From the NCBI GenBank assembly GCA_964542765.1, contig CAZIVO010000026.1, positions 1 through 37,566 on the forward strand: a stretch of DNA of 37,566 nt, in the 5' to 3' direction. Positions 26,004 through 34,634 of this stretch are shown here, in pieces. Origin of the DNA: CAZIVO01 sp964542765 (GTDB lineage Bacteria > Planctomycetota > UBA1135 > UBA2386). Position numbers and translations under genes: made by a program. The first letter of the stretch is position 1. Each line of letters opens with the position of its first letter. Under the pieces are notes generated by a model. It was not told where the DNA came from and searched no databases. It saw only the letters and a program-made list of their open reading frames with translations.

Positions 26004-28730
26004 ATGAGACGTTGGCTTGCCTTTGCGATCCTCACCCTGATGGGTGCAGTTCCATGTCTTTGCGCTCAGGCGGGAGGGGTGACTTCGCCCAAGGCCTTCC
26101 TCGGCCATGATATCGGCGAGGATTACTTCCTCGCGAACTACACGCAGCTGACGTCTTACTGGCAGAAGCTATCGGAAGAGTCGCCCCGCATGGTCCTCGA
26201 AGAGATCGGGCGTACGGGATATGGCCAGAAGATGTGGATGGCGGTGATCTCTTCGCCGCAAAACATCGCCGATCGTGAAAGCTATCGCAAGATCGGCGAG
26301 CGCCTGGCGAGGGCCCGCGGTCTGAGCGACGCACAAGCACGCCAGTTAGCCCGAGATGGTCGCTCCATCATTTGGATCGATGCTGGAATGCATGCCACCG
26401 AGAGCGTGGCCGCCCAGAATATTATCGAACTCGCCTACAGGATGTGTTCCCGCGATGACCCGGAGGTTCGCAACATCCTCGACAAGGTCATCTTGCTCGT
26501 TTGTCCCGCGAATCCCGATGGCATGGAACTCGTCGCCAACGCCTACATGGCGACGCGTCGGGTGGGGGGGCTGCCGGTGCTTTATCAGCGCTACGTGGGC
26601 CATGACAACAACCGCGACTTCTATGCCTGCAACACAGTCGAGAGCAAGGCCATTGCGCGGATCCTCTACCGGCGCTGGTACCCGCAAGTGGTCTACAACC
26701 ATCATCAGAGCGCTCCGCGCGGGACCATCATCTTCACTCCGCCTTTCCGGGATCCTTTCAATTACGAGTTCGACCCCCTCGTGGTGCGCGGCATCGATCT
26801 GGTCTCCGCGCACATGAGTCATCGCTTCGCTCAGGAGAGCAAGCCGGGGAGTATCTCGCGCAGTGGCGCGCCATACTCGACATGGTGGAACGGCGGTCTC
26901 CGGACGACGGCCTATTTCCACAACATGATCGGAATCCTGACCGAGTCCTTCGGCAGCCCTAACCCTTCCCGGGTCAGGCAGACCCTGGACCAGCGGCTTC
27001 CATATGGCGACTACCCCTATCCGATCTCGTCACAGGAGTGGCATGCGCGGCAGACGATCGAGTACCTGCAAACGGCCAACTTCGCAATTCTCGATCTGGC
27101 TGCGCGTTACAAGAAGGAGTTCTTGTTCAACATCTACCAGGCGGGTCGCAACTCGATCGCGCGCGGCAGCGTCGATCACTGGACGCCGACGCCGAAACTT
27201 CTTGCGCGCGCGCGCAAGGGCCAGACAGGAGGGCGCCGAGAGAGTGATCAGACCACCGGTGATGGATCACGGGATCCCTTTGTCGATCCCGCTTTGCGGG
27301 ATGCACAGGTGTACGTTCTCCCCGTTCAGGGCAATGACAATGCCGCGACGACATGGTTCGTGAACCGCTTGATCCATACGGGTGTGGAGGTGCATCGCGC
27401 CACGGCGAGCTTCTCGACTGTTGATCGAAGCTATGCGGAGGGGACCTTCGTGGTCTTTGCGGCGCAGGCTTTTCGACCACATCTTCGCGACATGTTCGAA
27501 CCGCAGTGGCATCCCGACGACATCGGTAGCAGCGGCGAGCCCGTGCGCCCGTATGACAGTGCTGGCTGGACCCTTGCCATGCAGATGGATATCGCCTTCG
27601 ACCGTTTTTACGAGCCTCTTGTCGGACCTTTCGAGCGGATCGACGGCCTCGCAAAGCGGCCGGCCGGGCCCTTCCGTGACGGCCGAGCAGGCTGGCAACT
27701 CTCGCGACGAGATGGCGATGCCTACAAGGCGATCAACCGGTTGCTGAAGGCTCGAGAGCATGTGTATCTCGGGCAAGGCCGTGGTGATTCGAGCGAGACC
27801 GTCTTTGTAGCTAAACGGGCTGGCACCGCTGCAAGGATGGAAGGCCTCGCCACCGAACTCGGTATCGAGCCTGGCCCGCTGGCCCGCGCGCCGGCGAAAA
27901 AGAAGCGGTTGCGGCCGATCCGGATTGGTCTCTTCGATACCTTCGGGGGGAACATGGCGACCGGTTGGACTCAGTGGGTGCTCGAGCAGTACGAGTTTCC
28001 GGTCGAACTCGTTTTCGGCAGCACCATCAATGCTGGTCGCCTACGAGAGAAATTTGATCTCTTGATCTTCCAGACGGGCCTGCCCTCAGGCGGTGGGGTG
28101 GCGCGGGCTCGACGGGGATTCAGCCGACGGACGAGCGGTAAGGACGAGGATCTTGGCAAGCTGGTCAAGGCTCTGCCTCCTTTCGAGGACTGGTCCGACA
28201 TCGCGGCTCGCCGTGTTGCGATCGATCGCAAGGAGGGTGTTGCTGCGCTGCGCGAGTTCGTCGAGGCGGGAGGCACCCTGCTCACGATCGGCTCCCAGGC
28301 TCAGGCAGCGATCGATCGTTTCGATCTGCCGGTCGAGACATCGATCACCATCGAGAAGGACGGGAAGGAACAACGCGTGACGAACGCCGAGTTCTTCATC
28401 CCCGGTTCGCTCATCGAGATAAGCGTCAATCGATCGGTGGGCGCGGGGGCATCCAAGAAACTCGCTGCGATGTTCCGCCGCAGCCCGTCTTTTCGTGTTG
28501 CGGACGATGCGAAGGGAGTCGAGGTCCACGCCAGCTACAGTGGCGAAGATCTCTTGATGAGTGGCTGGGCCATCGGAGTCGAGCATCTCGAAGGCCGTGC
28601 GGCGGTGGTGTCTGCGAGTCTCGGCAAGGGTCGCATCTGGCTCTTCGGCCCCGACATCCTCTACCGCGGTCAGCCCACGGGGAGTTTCAAGCTGGTCTTC
28701 AACAGCATTCTCGCGGCGGCCGCAGACTGA
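26004..28730 (+). CDS. secreted M14 zinc carboxypeptidase-like protein
   Basis: From ATG 26004 the protein has 908 residues and a signal peptide (LAFAILTLMGAVPCLCAQ). The open frame back to 25869 overlaps the sulfatase and has no signal. The zinc site is H130-A-T-E133 with a later His in VVYNHHQ. NPDGMEL and GHDNNRDFY are typical of M14 peptidases, and ILTESFG supplies the catalytic Glu. The C-terminal 300 residues, beginning near IRIGLFDTFGGNM and ending in KGRIWLFGPDILYRGQP, look like a ThuA or amidotransferase-like domain; this combination is known in large M14 proteins. It would digest peptides outside the cell. GGAGG lies 16 bp before the ATG, further than usual. It converges on the glycosylase gene. 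Confidence 0.93.
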   Translation: MRRWLAFAILTLMGAVPCLCAQAGGVTSPKAFLGHDIGEDYFLANYTQLTSYWQKLSEESPRMVLEEIGRTGYGQKMWMAVISSPQNIADRESYRKIGERLARARGLSDAQARQLARDGRSIIWIDAGMHATESVAAQNIIELAYRMCSRDDPEVRNILDKVILLVCPANPDGMELVANAYMATRRVGGLPVLYQRYVGHDNNRDFYACNTVESKAIARILYRRWYPQVVYNHHQSAPRGTIIFTPPFRDPFNYEFDPLVVRGIDLVSAHMSHRFAQESKPGSISRSGAPYSTWWNGGLRTTAYFHNMIGILTESFGSPNPSRVRQTLDQRLPYGDYPYPISSQEWHARQTIEYLQTANFAILDLAARYKKEFLFNIYQAGRNSIARGSVDHWTPTPKLLARARKGQTGGRRESDQTTGDGSRDPFVDPALRDAQVYVLPVQGNDNAATTWFVNRLIHTGVEVHRATASFSTVDRSYAEGTFVVFAAQAFRPHLRDMFEPQWHPDDIGSSGEPVRPYDSAGWTLAMQMDIAFDRFYEPLVGPFERIDGLAKRPAGPFRDGRAGWQLSRRDGDAYKAINRLLKAREHVYLGQGRGDSSETVFVAKRAGTAARMEGLATELGIEPGPLARAPAKKKRLRPIRIGLFDTFGGNMATGWTQWVLEQYEFPVELVFGSTINAGRLREKFDLLIFQTGLPSGGGVARARRGFSRRTSGKDEDLGKLVKALPPFEDWSDIAARRVAIDRKEGVAALREFVEAGGTLLTIGSQAQAAIDRFDLPVETSITIEKDGKEQRVTNAEFFIPGSLIEISVNRSVGAGASKKLAAMFRRSPSFRVADDAKGVEVHASYSGEDLLMSGWAIGVEHLEGRAAVVSASLGKGRIWLFGPDILYRGQPTGSFKLVFNSILAAAAD

Positions 28731-28749
28731 TTCGAACAGTCTCCGAGGG

Positions 28750-29265
28750 TCAGAGCCATTCGAGGATGTTCCGCCATCGACGGGCCTTGGTCTGGCGCCG
28801 GACGGAGGCGTTTGCGGGACTGGTCGAAGGGAGAGTCTCGAAGTGCAGTCGCTGGCGAACTGTGGGACTCAGTTCCTCGGCCAAGTATTGATCAAAGAGT
28901 TCCTCGGCCTTGCGGCCGTTGAAAAATACGGCGCGAATGGTCCGTCGCCGAGAGAGCAGATCTACGATTTCGTTGGGGACAACGTTTTGAATCGAAGCAT
29001 CGCTGCTGAGTTGCCGATCACACCTGCAAGCGACGTCCCAGAGAGCCACCTTGCGATGTTTGAGGATGCCGACCCGTTCCTGGTAGTCCAACTCCGGTGC
29101 GGCGCCGAGGAGTTTGCCCATGAAGGTCCAGAACAGGTTTCGAGAGTGGCCGTAGTACTGGGCACGCCGTTTTGATGCGACGCTCGGCATGGTGCCGAGA
29201 ATCAAGATGTTCGGCGAGGTGCCGAGGACGGGTGGAAAACCGGTGAATTGTTCGTCCGCCGTCAT
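28750..29265 (-). CDS. DNA-deoxyinosine (hypoxanthine) glycosylase-like protein
   Basis: The 171-residue frame starts at ATG 29265; the frame is open further up but there it overlaps htpG. The N-terminal block FPPVLGTSPNILILGTMPS followed by YYGHSRNLFW matches the UDG-superfamily hypoxanthine-DNA glycosylases. The C-terminal LPSTSPAN is the second conserved block. The enzyme would excise hypoxanthine left by adenine deamination. A strand VFFNGRKAEELF precedes the last motif. It lies 46 bp downstream of htpG, the last gene of the three-gene minus-strand group. Confidence 0.9.
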   Translation of the reverse strand: MTADEQFTGFPPVLGTSPNILILGTMPSVASKRRAQYYGHSRNLFWTFMGKLLGAAPELDYQERVGILKHRKVALWDVACRCDRQLSSDASIQNVVPNEIVDLLSRRRTIRAVFFNGRKAEELFDQYLAEELSPTVRQRLHFETLPSTSPANASVRRQTKARRWRNILEWL

Positions 29266-29311
29266 GGCACCGGTCCCGCCAAGTTCTTTGGCTGGCTGCG
29301 CCTGATCCGCA

Positions 29312-31273
29312 TTACTCGCGGCCGACTGCCTTTTCCATGAGGTCGCTGATGGCGCGGGCCAGTTTCTGAGGATCGGCAGGCAGGCTGCCTTCGGCGACCA
29401 GGGCTTGGTCGAGAAGGAGTTCGCTCCACTGCTCGACTTCGGCGGTGTTGTCGGAGTCATCGTTCAGGGCTTGCAGGCGCTGAACGACCGGATGATCCGG
29501 GTTGAGTTCGAGGACCCGCTTTTGATCGGGGACTTCCTGGCCGTTGGCCCGCAGGAGTTGCTCGATGTGGGGGCTGAGGCCATCCGCTTCCGTCACCAGG
29601 CATGCAGGCGAGTTGGTGAGTCGGTCCGTCAACCGGACATCCTTGACCTGATCGTCCAGGCGATTCTTGATGCAGCCGAGGAGACCTTCGTACTGCGTCG
29701 CCTGTGCCTGCTTGGATTCTTCATCGACCTTCGTATCGGGAAGATCGAGGGAGCCCTTGCTGGCTGCTACCAGTGGCTTGCCGTCGAACTCGTGCAAGCT
29801 CTGCACGACCCACTCATCGATCGGGTCGGCCATCAACAGGACATTGAAGCCGCTGGCCTTGAGCTTCTCGATATGTGGGCTGTTGCGCGCCGCGTCGAGA
29901 CTCGGTGCGGTGACGTAGTAGACGGCTTTCTGATCCTCGGCCATCCCCTCGATGTATTGCTTCAGCGAGATGACGCCGCCATCGGTGTCGTTGGAGTGTG
30001 CGTAGCGCAAGAGGCCGGCGATGCGTTCCCGGTTTTCACCGTCGTGATGGATGCCTTCCTTCAGGATGGGACCGAATTCCTGCCAGAAGACCTCGTACCG
30101 GTTGGTTTTGCTCTCATTGCCATCCTCGGCCGTCACCGTCGTCTCACCCTCGTTGGCGAGTTCTTCGAGCATCCCCAGGGTGCGAGTCACGATCTGCTTT
30201 CGGATCATCCGGGTGGAGCGGTCCTGCTGCAGGATCTCTCTCGAGACGTTCAGCGGGAGGTCTTCGGAGTCCACGATTCCGCGGATGAACCGCAACCATT
30301 CCGGCAAGAGTTCTTCGCAGTCTTCCATGATGAAGACGCGCTTGACGAACAGACGCATGCCGTGTGGCTTGCGGTCGATCAGGTCGAATGGCGGTTTTGT
30401 CGGGATGAACAGGAGGCCGGTGAGTTCCTGGGTGCCTTCCACCTTGAAGTGTGAGCGGGCGAGCGGCGGCTCCCAGTCATGGCTCAGGTGCTTGTAGAAC
30501 TCCGCATACTGTTCATCGGTGATCTCGTTCTTGGGCCGTGTCCAGAGAGCACTCGTCGAGTTGATGACCTCCCATTCCTTGACGGTTTCGGTCTGTTTCG
30601 GATTGCCCTCTTCGTCCTTTTCATCACCGACCGGCTTGGTCCGCTCCACCTGCAAGCGGATCGGATAGCCGACATAGTCCGAATACTTGCGAATGAGTTG
30701 CTTGATCTTCCATTCGTCGAGGAACTCTTTTTCGTCATCCTTGAGGTGAAGGATGACGTTTGTGCCGCGCCCTTCTTTTTCCGAGTCCTCGATCGTGAAC
30801 TCGCCTTTCGCCTGGCTTTCCCATTGCTTTGCCGGCGCATCCGAAGTGGCTGCTTTGGTGACCACGGTCACGTCGTCGGCGACCAGATAGGAGGAGTAGA
30901 ACCCGACGCCGAATTGTCCGATCAGCGAGAGGTCGCTCTTGGAGTTTCCGGTCAGGGACTGCATGAGCTTCTTGCTGCCGGAGCTGGCGATGGTGCCGAG
31001 ATTGCCGATGAGCTCGTCTTCGGTCATGCCGATGCCGTTATCTCGCAGGGTCAGGGTGCCGGCATCCTGCGACGGGATGATGTCGATGCACAGTTCATCA
31101 CCGTCGCGTAGATCGTGATCGGTGAGAGCTGCGAAGGACAATCGATCGAGCGCATCGCTGGCATTGCTGACCAGCTCCCTCAGAAAGACTTCTTTGTGGC
31201 TGTAGAGGGAGTTGACGACGAGCGAGAGGACTTCGTTGACTTCGGTCTGGAAGCTGTGGGTTGCCTTGGTCAT
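29312..31273 (-). CDS. htpG: molecular chaperone HtpG (Hsp90)
   Basis: A 653-residue Hsp90 of normal bacterial length. The N-terminal ATPase domain has LRELVSNASDAL with the catalytic Glu and Asn, DNGIGMTEDELIGNLGTIA, and GQFGVGFYSSYLVAD. The middle domain has NSTSALWTRPKNEI and LNVSREILQQ; the C-terminal dimerisation domain is complete to AVGRE. It folds and protects proteins under stress in the cytosol. The start is ATG 31273, 10 bp after the upstream MBL gene. A TTGATG-18-TATTAA promoter-like pair lies across the end of that gene. Confidence 0.98.
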   Translation of the reverse strand: MTKATHSFQTEVNEVLSLVVNSLYSHKEVFLRELVSNASDALDRLSFAALTDHDLRDGDELCIDIIPSQDAGTLTLRDNGIGMTEDELIGNLGTIASSGSKKLMQSLTGNSKSDLSLIGQFGVGFYSSYLVADDVTVVTKAATSDAPAKQWESQAKGEFTIEDSEKEGRGTNVILHLKDDEKEFLDEWKIKQLIRKYSDYVGYPIRLQVERTKPVGDEKDEEGNPKQTETVKEWEVINSTSALWTRPKNEITDEQYAEFYKHLSHDWEPPLARSHFKVEGTQELTGLLFIPTKPPFDLIDRKPHGMRLFVKRVFIMEDCEELLPEWLRFIRGIVDSEDLPLNVSREILQQDRSTRMIRKQIVTRTLGMLEELANEGETTVTAEDGNESKTNRYEVFWQEFGPILKEGIHHDGENRERIAGLLRYAHSNDTDGGVISLKQYIEGMAEDQKAVYYVTAPSLDAARNSPHIEKLKASGFNVLLMADPIDEWVVQSLHEFDGKPLVAASKGSLDLPDTKVDEESKQAQATQYEGLLGCIKNRLDDQVKDVRLTDRLTNSPACLVTEADGLSPHIEQLLRANGQEVPDQKRVLELNPDHPVVQRLQALNDDSDNTAEVEQWSELLLDQALVAEGSLPADPQKLARAISDLMEKAVGRE

Positions 31274-31283
31274 GGGCGCGGAA

Positions 31284-31313
31284 TTAATAGCCCCTGATCT
31301 CTACTTTCATCAA
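31284..31313 (-). promoter_or_regulatory. candidate htpG promoter
   Basis: On the minus strand a -35 TTGATG (31308-31313) and a -10 TATTAA (31284-31289) are separated by 18 bp. They overlap the last codons of the upstream MBL gene. Transcription would start a few bases before the htpG ATG. No CIRCE element is seen. Confidence 0.4.
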
Positions 31314-32042
31314 GTCCTCAGCCAGTAAGACTTTTCCGCTGAAGGTCGCTCGTGCCTGGGCCTCGAGGTCGTGACCGTCACATTGGGGATAGAAATGTGT
31401 CAGGCAGAGTCTCCTCGCACCGGCCTTCTCGGCATGTTCGCCGGCCAGTCCGGGCGTCATATGTCCGGGTACCCCCTGGCCGTCCGGGAAAGAGCAGTCA
31501 CAGATGAAGAGATCGGCGTTCCGCGCCGCTTCGATCAGCCCGGAGCAGGGTTCGACATCGCCGCTGAAGGTGAAAATCCCCCCGTCGGGTGACTCGATGC
31601 GATAAGCAAGGCTTTGTGGGGTGTGAGCGACCCTCACCGCCTTGACCGTGAGTTGCTCGACGGGAAAGGACCCAGGCCCGATTTCTTCGACCGACAGGGC
31701 ATATCCGTCCGCTGCGAGCCAAGGCCATGCAGCGGTCAGGTGATCCAGCCATTCCGCGAGCCCGTGGTGGGCGATCAGCCGAAGCGGCGGGCGCCCTGCG
31801 AACAGCGGGTCCCGCAGGGTGAACAGGAGCGCTGGAAGATCGCCGGTGTGATCGGTGTGGAAGTGGGTGAGTAGCACCGCGGTGATCTCGTCGGGCTTCA
31901 CCCCGGCCTGAGCGAGGCGTCGTAGCGTGCCGGGGCCGATATCGATGAGCATGTTCGTCCCATCCTCCTGAACCAGATAGCCCGCCGGGAATCGGTCGGG
32001 CACGGGAATGGATGTACCGGAGCCGAGGATCGTCACGCGCAT
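31284..32042 (-). CDS. MBL-fold metallo-hydrolase (RNase Z-like)
   Basis: A 252-residue protein with no signal peptide. The zinc-binding motif THFHTDHTGD places H60, H62, D64 and H65. H140, D162 (FSGDVEPC) and H216 (LTHFYPQ) complete the two-metal site. The start MRVTILGSGTSIPVPDR resembles RNase Z and related phosphodiesterases, but the exosite arm of true tRNase Z is short or absent. So a tRNA-processing role is uncertain. It is first in the group leading to htpG. Its start is 23 bp from the divergent Dabb gene, with a palindrome between. Confidence 0.92.
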   Translation of the reverse strand: MRVTILGSGTSIPVPDRFPAGYLVQEDGTNMLIDIGPGTLRRLAQAGVKPDEITAVLLTHFHTDHTGDLPALLFTLRDPLFAGRPPLRLIAHHGLAEWLDHLTAAWPWLAADGYALSVEEIGPGSFPVEQLTVKAVRVAHTPQSLAYRIESPDGGIFTFSGDVEPCSGLIEAARNADLFICDCSFPDGQGVPGHMTPGLAGEHAEKAGARRLCLTHFYPQCDGHDLEAQARATFSGKVLLAEDLMKVEIRGY

Positions 32043-32043
32043 G

Positions 32044-32062
32044 CGAGAAGGCTATCTTCTCG
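32044..32062. promoter_or_regulatory. palindrome between divergent starts, possible operator
   Basis: CGAGAAG (32044-32050) and CTTCTCG (32056-32062) form a perfect 7-bp inverted repeat around a GCTAT centre. It fills the 23 bp between the divergent start codons at 32042 and 32066. A TCGTCA-17-TATCTT pair overlaps it for the plus-strand gene, which would make that transcript almost leaderless. The symmetry fits binding by a dimeric repressor, though a hairpin is an alternative. Confidence 0.4.
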
Positions 32063-32065
32063 AGC

Positions 32066-32452
32066 ATGTTTCTCACACTGGCGGTATCTCTCGGTCTGAT
32101 TTTGGTTGTTTGTGGCTGCGTCTGGCATGGCTCGGCGCCAAAGCGGGGGGGGTTCATGCACACGGTCGTCTTCTGGTTGAAGGCTGGCATCCCTGAGGAT
32201 GCAGCCGATCAGATCGCCGACTTCTATGTCCGCAAGGTCCCTTCGGTGACGGGAGTGGAACTGGTATTCGTAGGTCGCCCTGCGGGCACTTCGCGCGAGG
32301 TTGTCGATAACAGCTACACGGTTCTGAGCTGTCTGCTGTTCGAGGATGCTGCCGCTCAGGAGGCATGGCAGGTCGATCCTGTGCATGATGAGTTCCGGGA
32401 GAGCTTCGGCCCGTGGTTCGAGTCCGTGGTCGTGTACGACACGATCCACTGA
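32066..32452 (+). CDS. Dabb (stress-responsive A/B barrel) domain protein with signal
   Basis: From ATG 32066 the protein is 128 residues with a hydrophobic N-terminus ending V-C-G-C18, a possible lipobox. The Dabb domain proper begins MHTVVFWLKAG at an internal ATG (32156), 4 bp after a run of eight G, and this could be a second, cytosolic start. The domain shows the alpha+beta ferredoxin-like pattern DFYVRKVPSVTGVELVFVG and SYTVLSCLLFEDAAAQ, then HDEFRES. Dabb proteins are small dimers, some acting as stress proteins or cyclases. The role here is unknown. It converges on the MobA-like gene (5 bp between stops). Confidence 0.85.
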   Translation: MFLTLAVSLGLILVVCGCVWHGSAPKRGGFMHTVVFWLKAGIPEDAADQIADFYVRKVPSVTGVELVFVGRPAGTSREVVDNSYTVLSCLLFEDAAAQEAWQVDPVHDEFRESFGPWFESVVVYDTIH

Positions 32453-32457
32453 GCTGG

Positions 32458-33075
32458 TCAGCTTTCGCCGATCCTTCTCTCCGCTTCTGCCAGAGCGGCA
32501 GCGTAGTCTTCTTGACTGTTGATGTTGTGCAGGAGTTGTTCTGCTGCGCCCGAGGTGGCGAGGGCGTCATCCTCGAGAACGAGCGCATTCACCCGTTCGG
32601 TCAGGGCCCGCGGCTTGAGGATGCCTTCGTTGATCAAGGTCTCGATCTTGGCGATGACTCGCAGGGAATAGATCGCCGCAAGCGGCTGCATGATGCCGCC
32701 GGGCCGGGCGAGGACCATGTCATGGTCGCCGAGTTGATCGGCGAGCCAACCGACCGCGTGTTCGGTCAGGAAGGGGAGGTCGCAACTGCTGACGAAGGCG
32801 GCGTCACATCGCCCATCGAGAGTTTTCATACCCGCCAGCATGCCCACCAGCGGCCCTTGACCAGTCTGTGCGTCATGGGTGATTTCTGCCTCGAGCGGGA
32901 TGGGCGGCAACTCTTGATCTTCGTCACGCGCGACGACCACGACCGGTGCGCTGCAACTCAGCAGAGTCTCCACGGCACGGCCCAAAAGAGTCCCGCCGAG
33001 GAAGGGTAGGGCTTCCTTGGGTTCTCCCAGCCGCCGACTGCGACCGCCGGCCAGCACGATTGATCCTAGACGCAT
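32458..33075 (-). CDS. mobA: MobA-like molybdenum cofactor guanylyltransferase
   Basis: From ATG 33075 the protein has 205 residues; a GTG at 33096 would add seven. The nucleotide-binding start VLAGGRSRRLGEPKEAL matches MobA LAGGxSxRMGxxK with the Lys kept. TGQGPLVGM and the metal Asp in SCDLPFL follow. MobA joins GMP to molybdopterin. No other cofactor genes are near, so a relative acting on another cytidylyl or guanylyl target, such as CofC or MocA, cannot be excluded. It converges on the Dabb gene. Confidence 0.85.
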   Translation of the reverse strand: MRLGSIVLAGGRSRRLGEPKEALPFLGGTLLGRAVETLLSCSAPVVVVARDEDQELPPIPLEAEITHDAQTGQGPLVGMLAGMKTLDGRCDAAFVSSCDLPFLTEHAVGWLADQLGDHDMVLARPGGIMQPLAAIYSLRVIAKIETLINEGILKPRALTERVNALVLEDDALATSGAAEQLLHNINSQEDYAAALAEAERRIGES

Positions 33076-33156
33076 GTGGAAGGTTGTAGCCGTCACGGCT
33101 GCCAGCGTCAGCCATGATGTGACGACAAGGGCCTTCAGCTTTGCCGGTGTGGCTGT

Positions 33157-33894
33157 ATGACTTGCGTCGTGAGGCCTTCCGAGCTACCTACATCCGAGAC
33201 GCGCAGCCTCACCCGGGGACTGCTCGATGCACTCGATTACGCGCGACTCGGCCCCATCTACTGCGATGAGGGCGGCGACGCCTTCTGGCAGGATCGACGT
33301 GAACCTGTCGAGGAACTCGGGCTCGCCTGGGCACAGGCTCTCGGAGAGAGGCTCCGCCCAGGCGGCCGCAGCCTTTACGTTGGTGCCGGAGTGGCGGAAC
33401 TGCCGGCGCTCCTGACCGAAACGTGTGATCTGGAAAGAAGTTGCTTGCCGACCAACTTGCGGCAAGAGGAATGCGAGAGCTTGAACGCCAGCCTGGGCTC
33501 GATCGGTGTGGGTGATGAGTTGCGGTTCGAGGCCCGTGACGCAGGTTGTTGCGGTGACCGAGGGCCGTTCGACCATCTTTGCATGGTCAGCGTTCTTGTC
33601 GACCCGGAATGCTTCCACTGGCTTTGCGGGGTGACCTACGGAAGGGTTGCGCCGGTTTCTCTGGATGTCGACGAGTTCGTCGCCGAGCGAGATCGTGCTC
33701 GCTCCCTGGTTTCCTCGTTGCTGGATACTCTGACCTTGCCCGCTGTTGTCACGACGACGGTTGAAGAAGTTCCCTGGATCATCGAGGCGGCGAAGGCGCG
33801 CGGGCTTCGCGTGGAGGCTGATGAACAGATGCTGGATACCGCGATCGTCGGCGACCCGATCGGGTTCTTGACGATTTCGAAGGGGGGGGGATGA
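33157..33894 (+). CDS. Rossmann-fold methyltransferase-like protein
   Basis: A 245-residue protein with no signal. The motif SLYVGAGVAELPALL near residue 75 looks like SAM-binding motif I, and a beta-strand/helix alternation follows, ending GDPIGFLTISK. The rest does not match a family I recognise, and motif II is weak. It is Cys-rich in the middle (AGCCGDRG). Nine G at 33882-33890 form its last codons and the next gene's ATG overlaps its stop (ATGA). It heads a three-gene operon with the two-domain protein and the tRNA-dihydrouridine synthase. So an RNA- or protein-modifying role is possible. Confidence 0.68.
   Translation: MTCVVRPSELPTSETRSLTRGLLDALDYARLGPIYCDEGGDAFWQDRREPVEELGLAWAQALGERLRPGGRSLYVGAGVAELPALLTETCDLERSCLPTNLRQEECESLNASLGSIGVGDELRFEARDAGCCGDRGPFDHLCMVSVLVDPECFHWLCGVTYGRVAPVSLDVDEFVAERDRARSLVSSLLDTLTLPAVVTTTVEEVPWIIEAAKARGLRVEADEQMLDTAIVGDPIGFLTISKGGG
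33882..33890 (+). repeat. G9 homopolymer at a gene overlap
   Basis: Nine consecutive G precede the ATGA overlap of the 33157 and 33891 genes. They also act as a purine-rich ribosome site. A tenth G would put the upstream frame in register with the downstream gene, giving a single protein of about 490 residues. Confidence 0.85.
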
Positions 33895-34634
33895 GTTCCT
33901 CGATCGGATTCGAACTCGGCCATGCCGAGGGGGAGCAGGTTCAGGTGCAGGTGATTTCCCGCGCCTATCCCGGCGGTTTGGGCATCTTCGATGACAACTG
34001 GTTGAATGTTCAGATCCATGCGCGCGTATCGCCCAGGAGCTTTCGCTTTGGCGCCTTCTTGCGCGCCCGCTCCTTCGCGGTGTTTGCTCAGGAGTTGCAA
34101 GGCCTTGCGGCAGGTGATTGCGCCCGCGCACTCTTCGAGTCGCGTGATCCGTGGCTTTGGGTCGAGCTTCGGCGAGGCGATGCGGGAGATTCTGCTGCAG
34201 CTGAGACGATGCAGGAGACCCTGGAAGAGAGGGTCTGGACCTTTGCCAAGACGATGCCCGAGAACCCCCACTACTGGACGGCGAAGGATTCATGGCCGGA
34301 CCCGCAGTTGTTCGAGCGAGTGGTGGAATACATCCGCGCATACGGCGAGCAGGAGATCTATGAAGGAAGGCCCTACACCGTCTTTCGGGCCAACGGGTGG
34401 AAGTACTGGACGATGGGCAGTCCTGTCCCGGAAACAACGATCATCAACCGCAAGCGCAGCACCGAGGATGCTCCGAGGGGGGCTTTCGAGGCTTTGGCGG
34501 CGGTGCGCGATGGAGGTGGCGAACGGGCGGCAACCATCGCCTGGTCGCTGCAAGATGAAGATGTCGATCGGTTGAGAGCGGCGGTTTCGGCCGTGGTGGC
34601 GGAGTTCGGGGAGATCCCGGGGAGCGAGCGATGA
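33891..34634 (+). CDS. two-domain protein: WapI-like N-terminus plus PENPH-YWTMG domain
   Basis: A 247-residue protein overlapping the previous gene by 4 bp and the next by 4 bp (ATGA at 34631). Residues 15-95 resemble the WapI-family immunity fold: VQVISRAYP, DDNWLNVQI, the helix ARSFAVFAQELQGL and FESRDPWLWVEL. Residues 118-190 carry AKTMPENPHYW, FERVVEYIRAYG, GWKYWTMGSP and TTIINRKR, a conserved domain I recall as a separate uncharacterised family. The last 55 residues are helical. The two parts seem to be joined here. The product is cytosolic. It could bind or modify a partner of the neighbouring enzymes; no function is claimed. Confidence 0.72.
   Translation: MSSSIGFELGHAEGEQVQVQVISRAYPGGLGIFDDNWLNVQIHARVSPRSFRFGAFLRARSFAVFAQELQGLAAGDCARALFESRDPWLWVELRRGDAGDSAAAETMQETLEERVWTFAKTMPENPHYWTAKDSWPDPQLFERVVEYIRAYGEQEIYEGRPYTVFRANGWKYWTMGSPVPETTIINRKRSTEDAPRGAFEALAAVRDGGGERAATIAWSLQDEDVDRLRAAVSAVVAEFGEIPGSER

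Noticed and set aside
29405..30454. 349-residue plus-strand ORF
   Set aside because: It is the shadow of htpG on the opposite strand.
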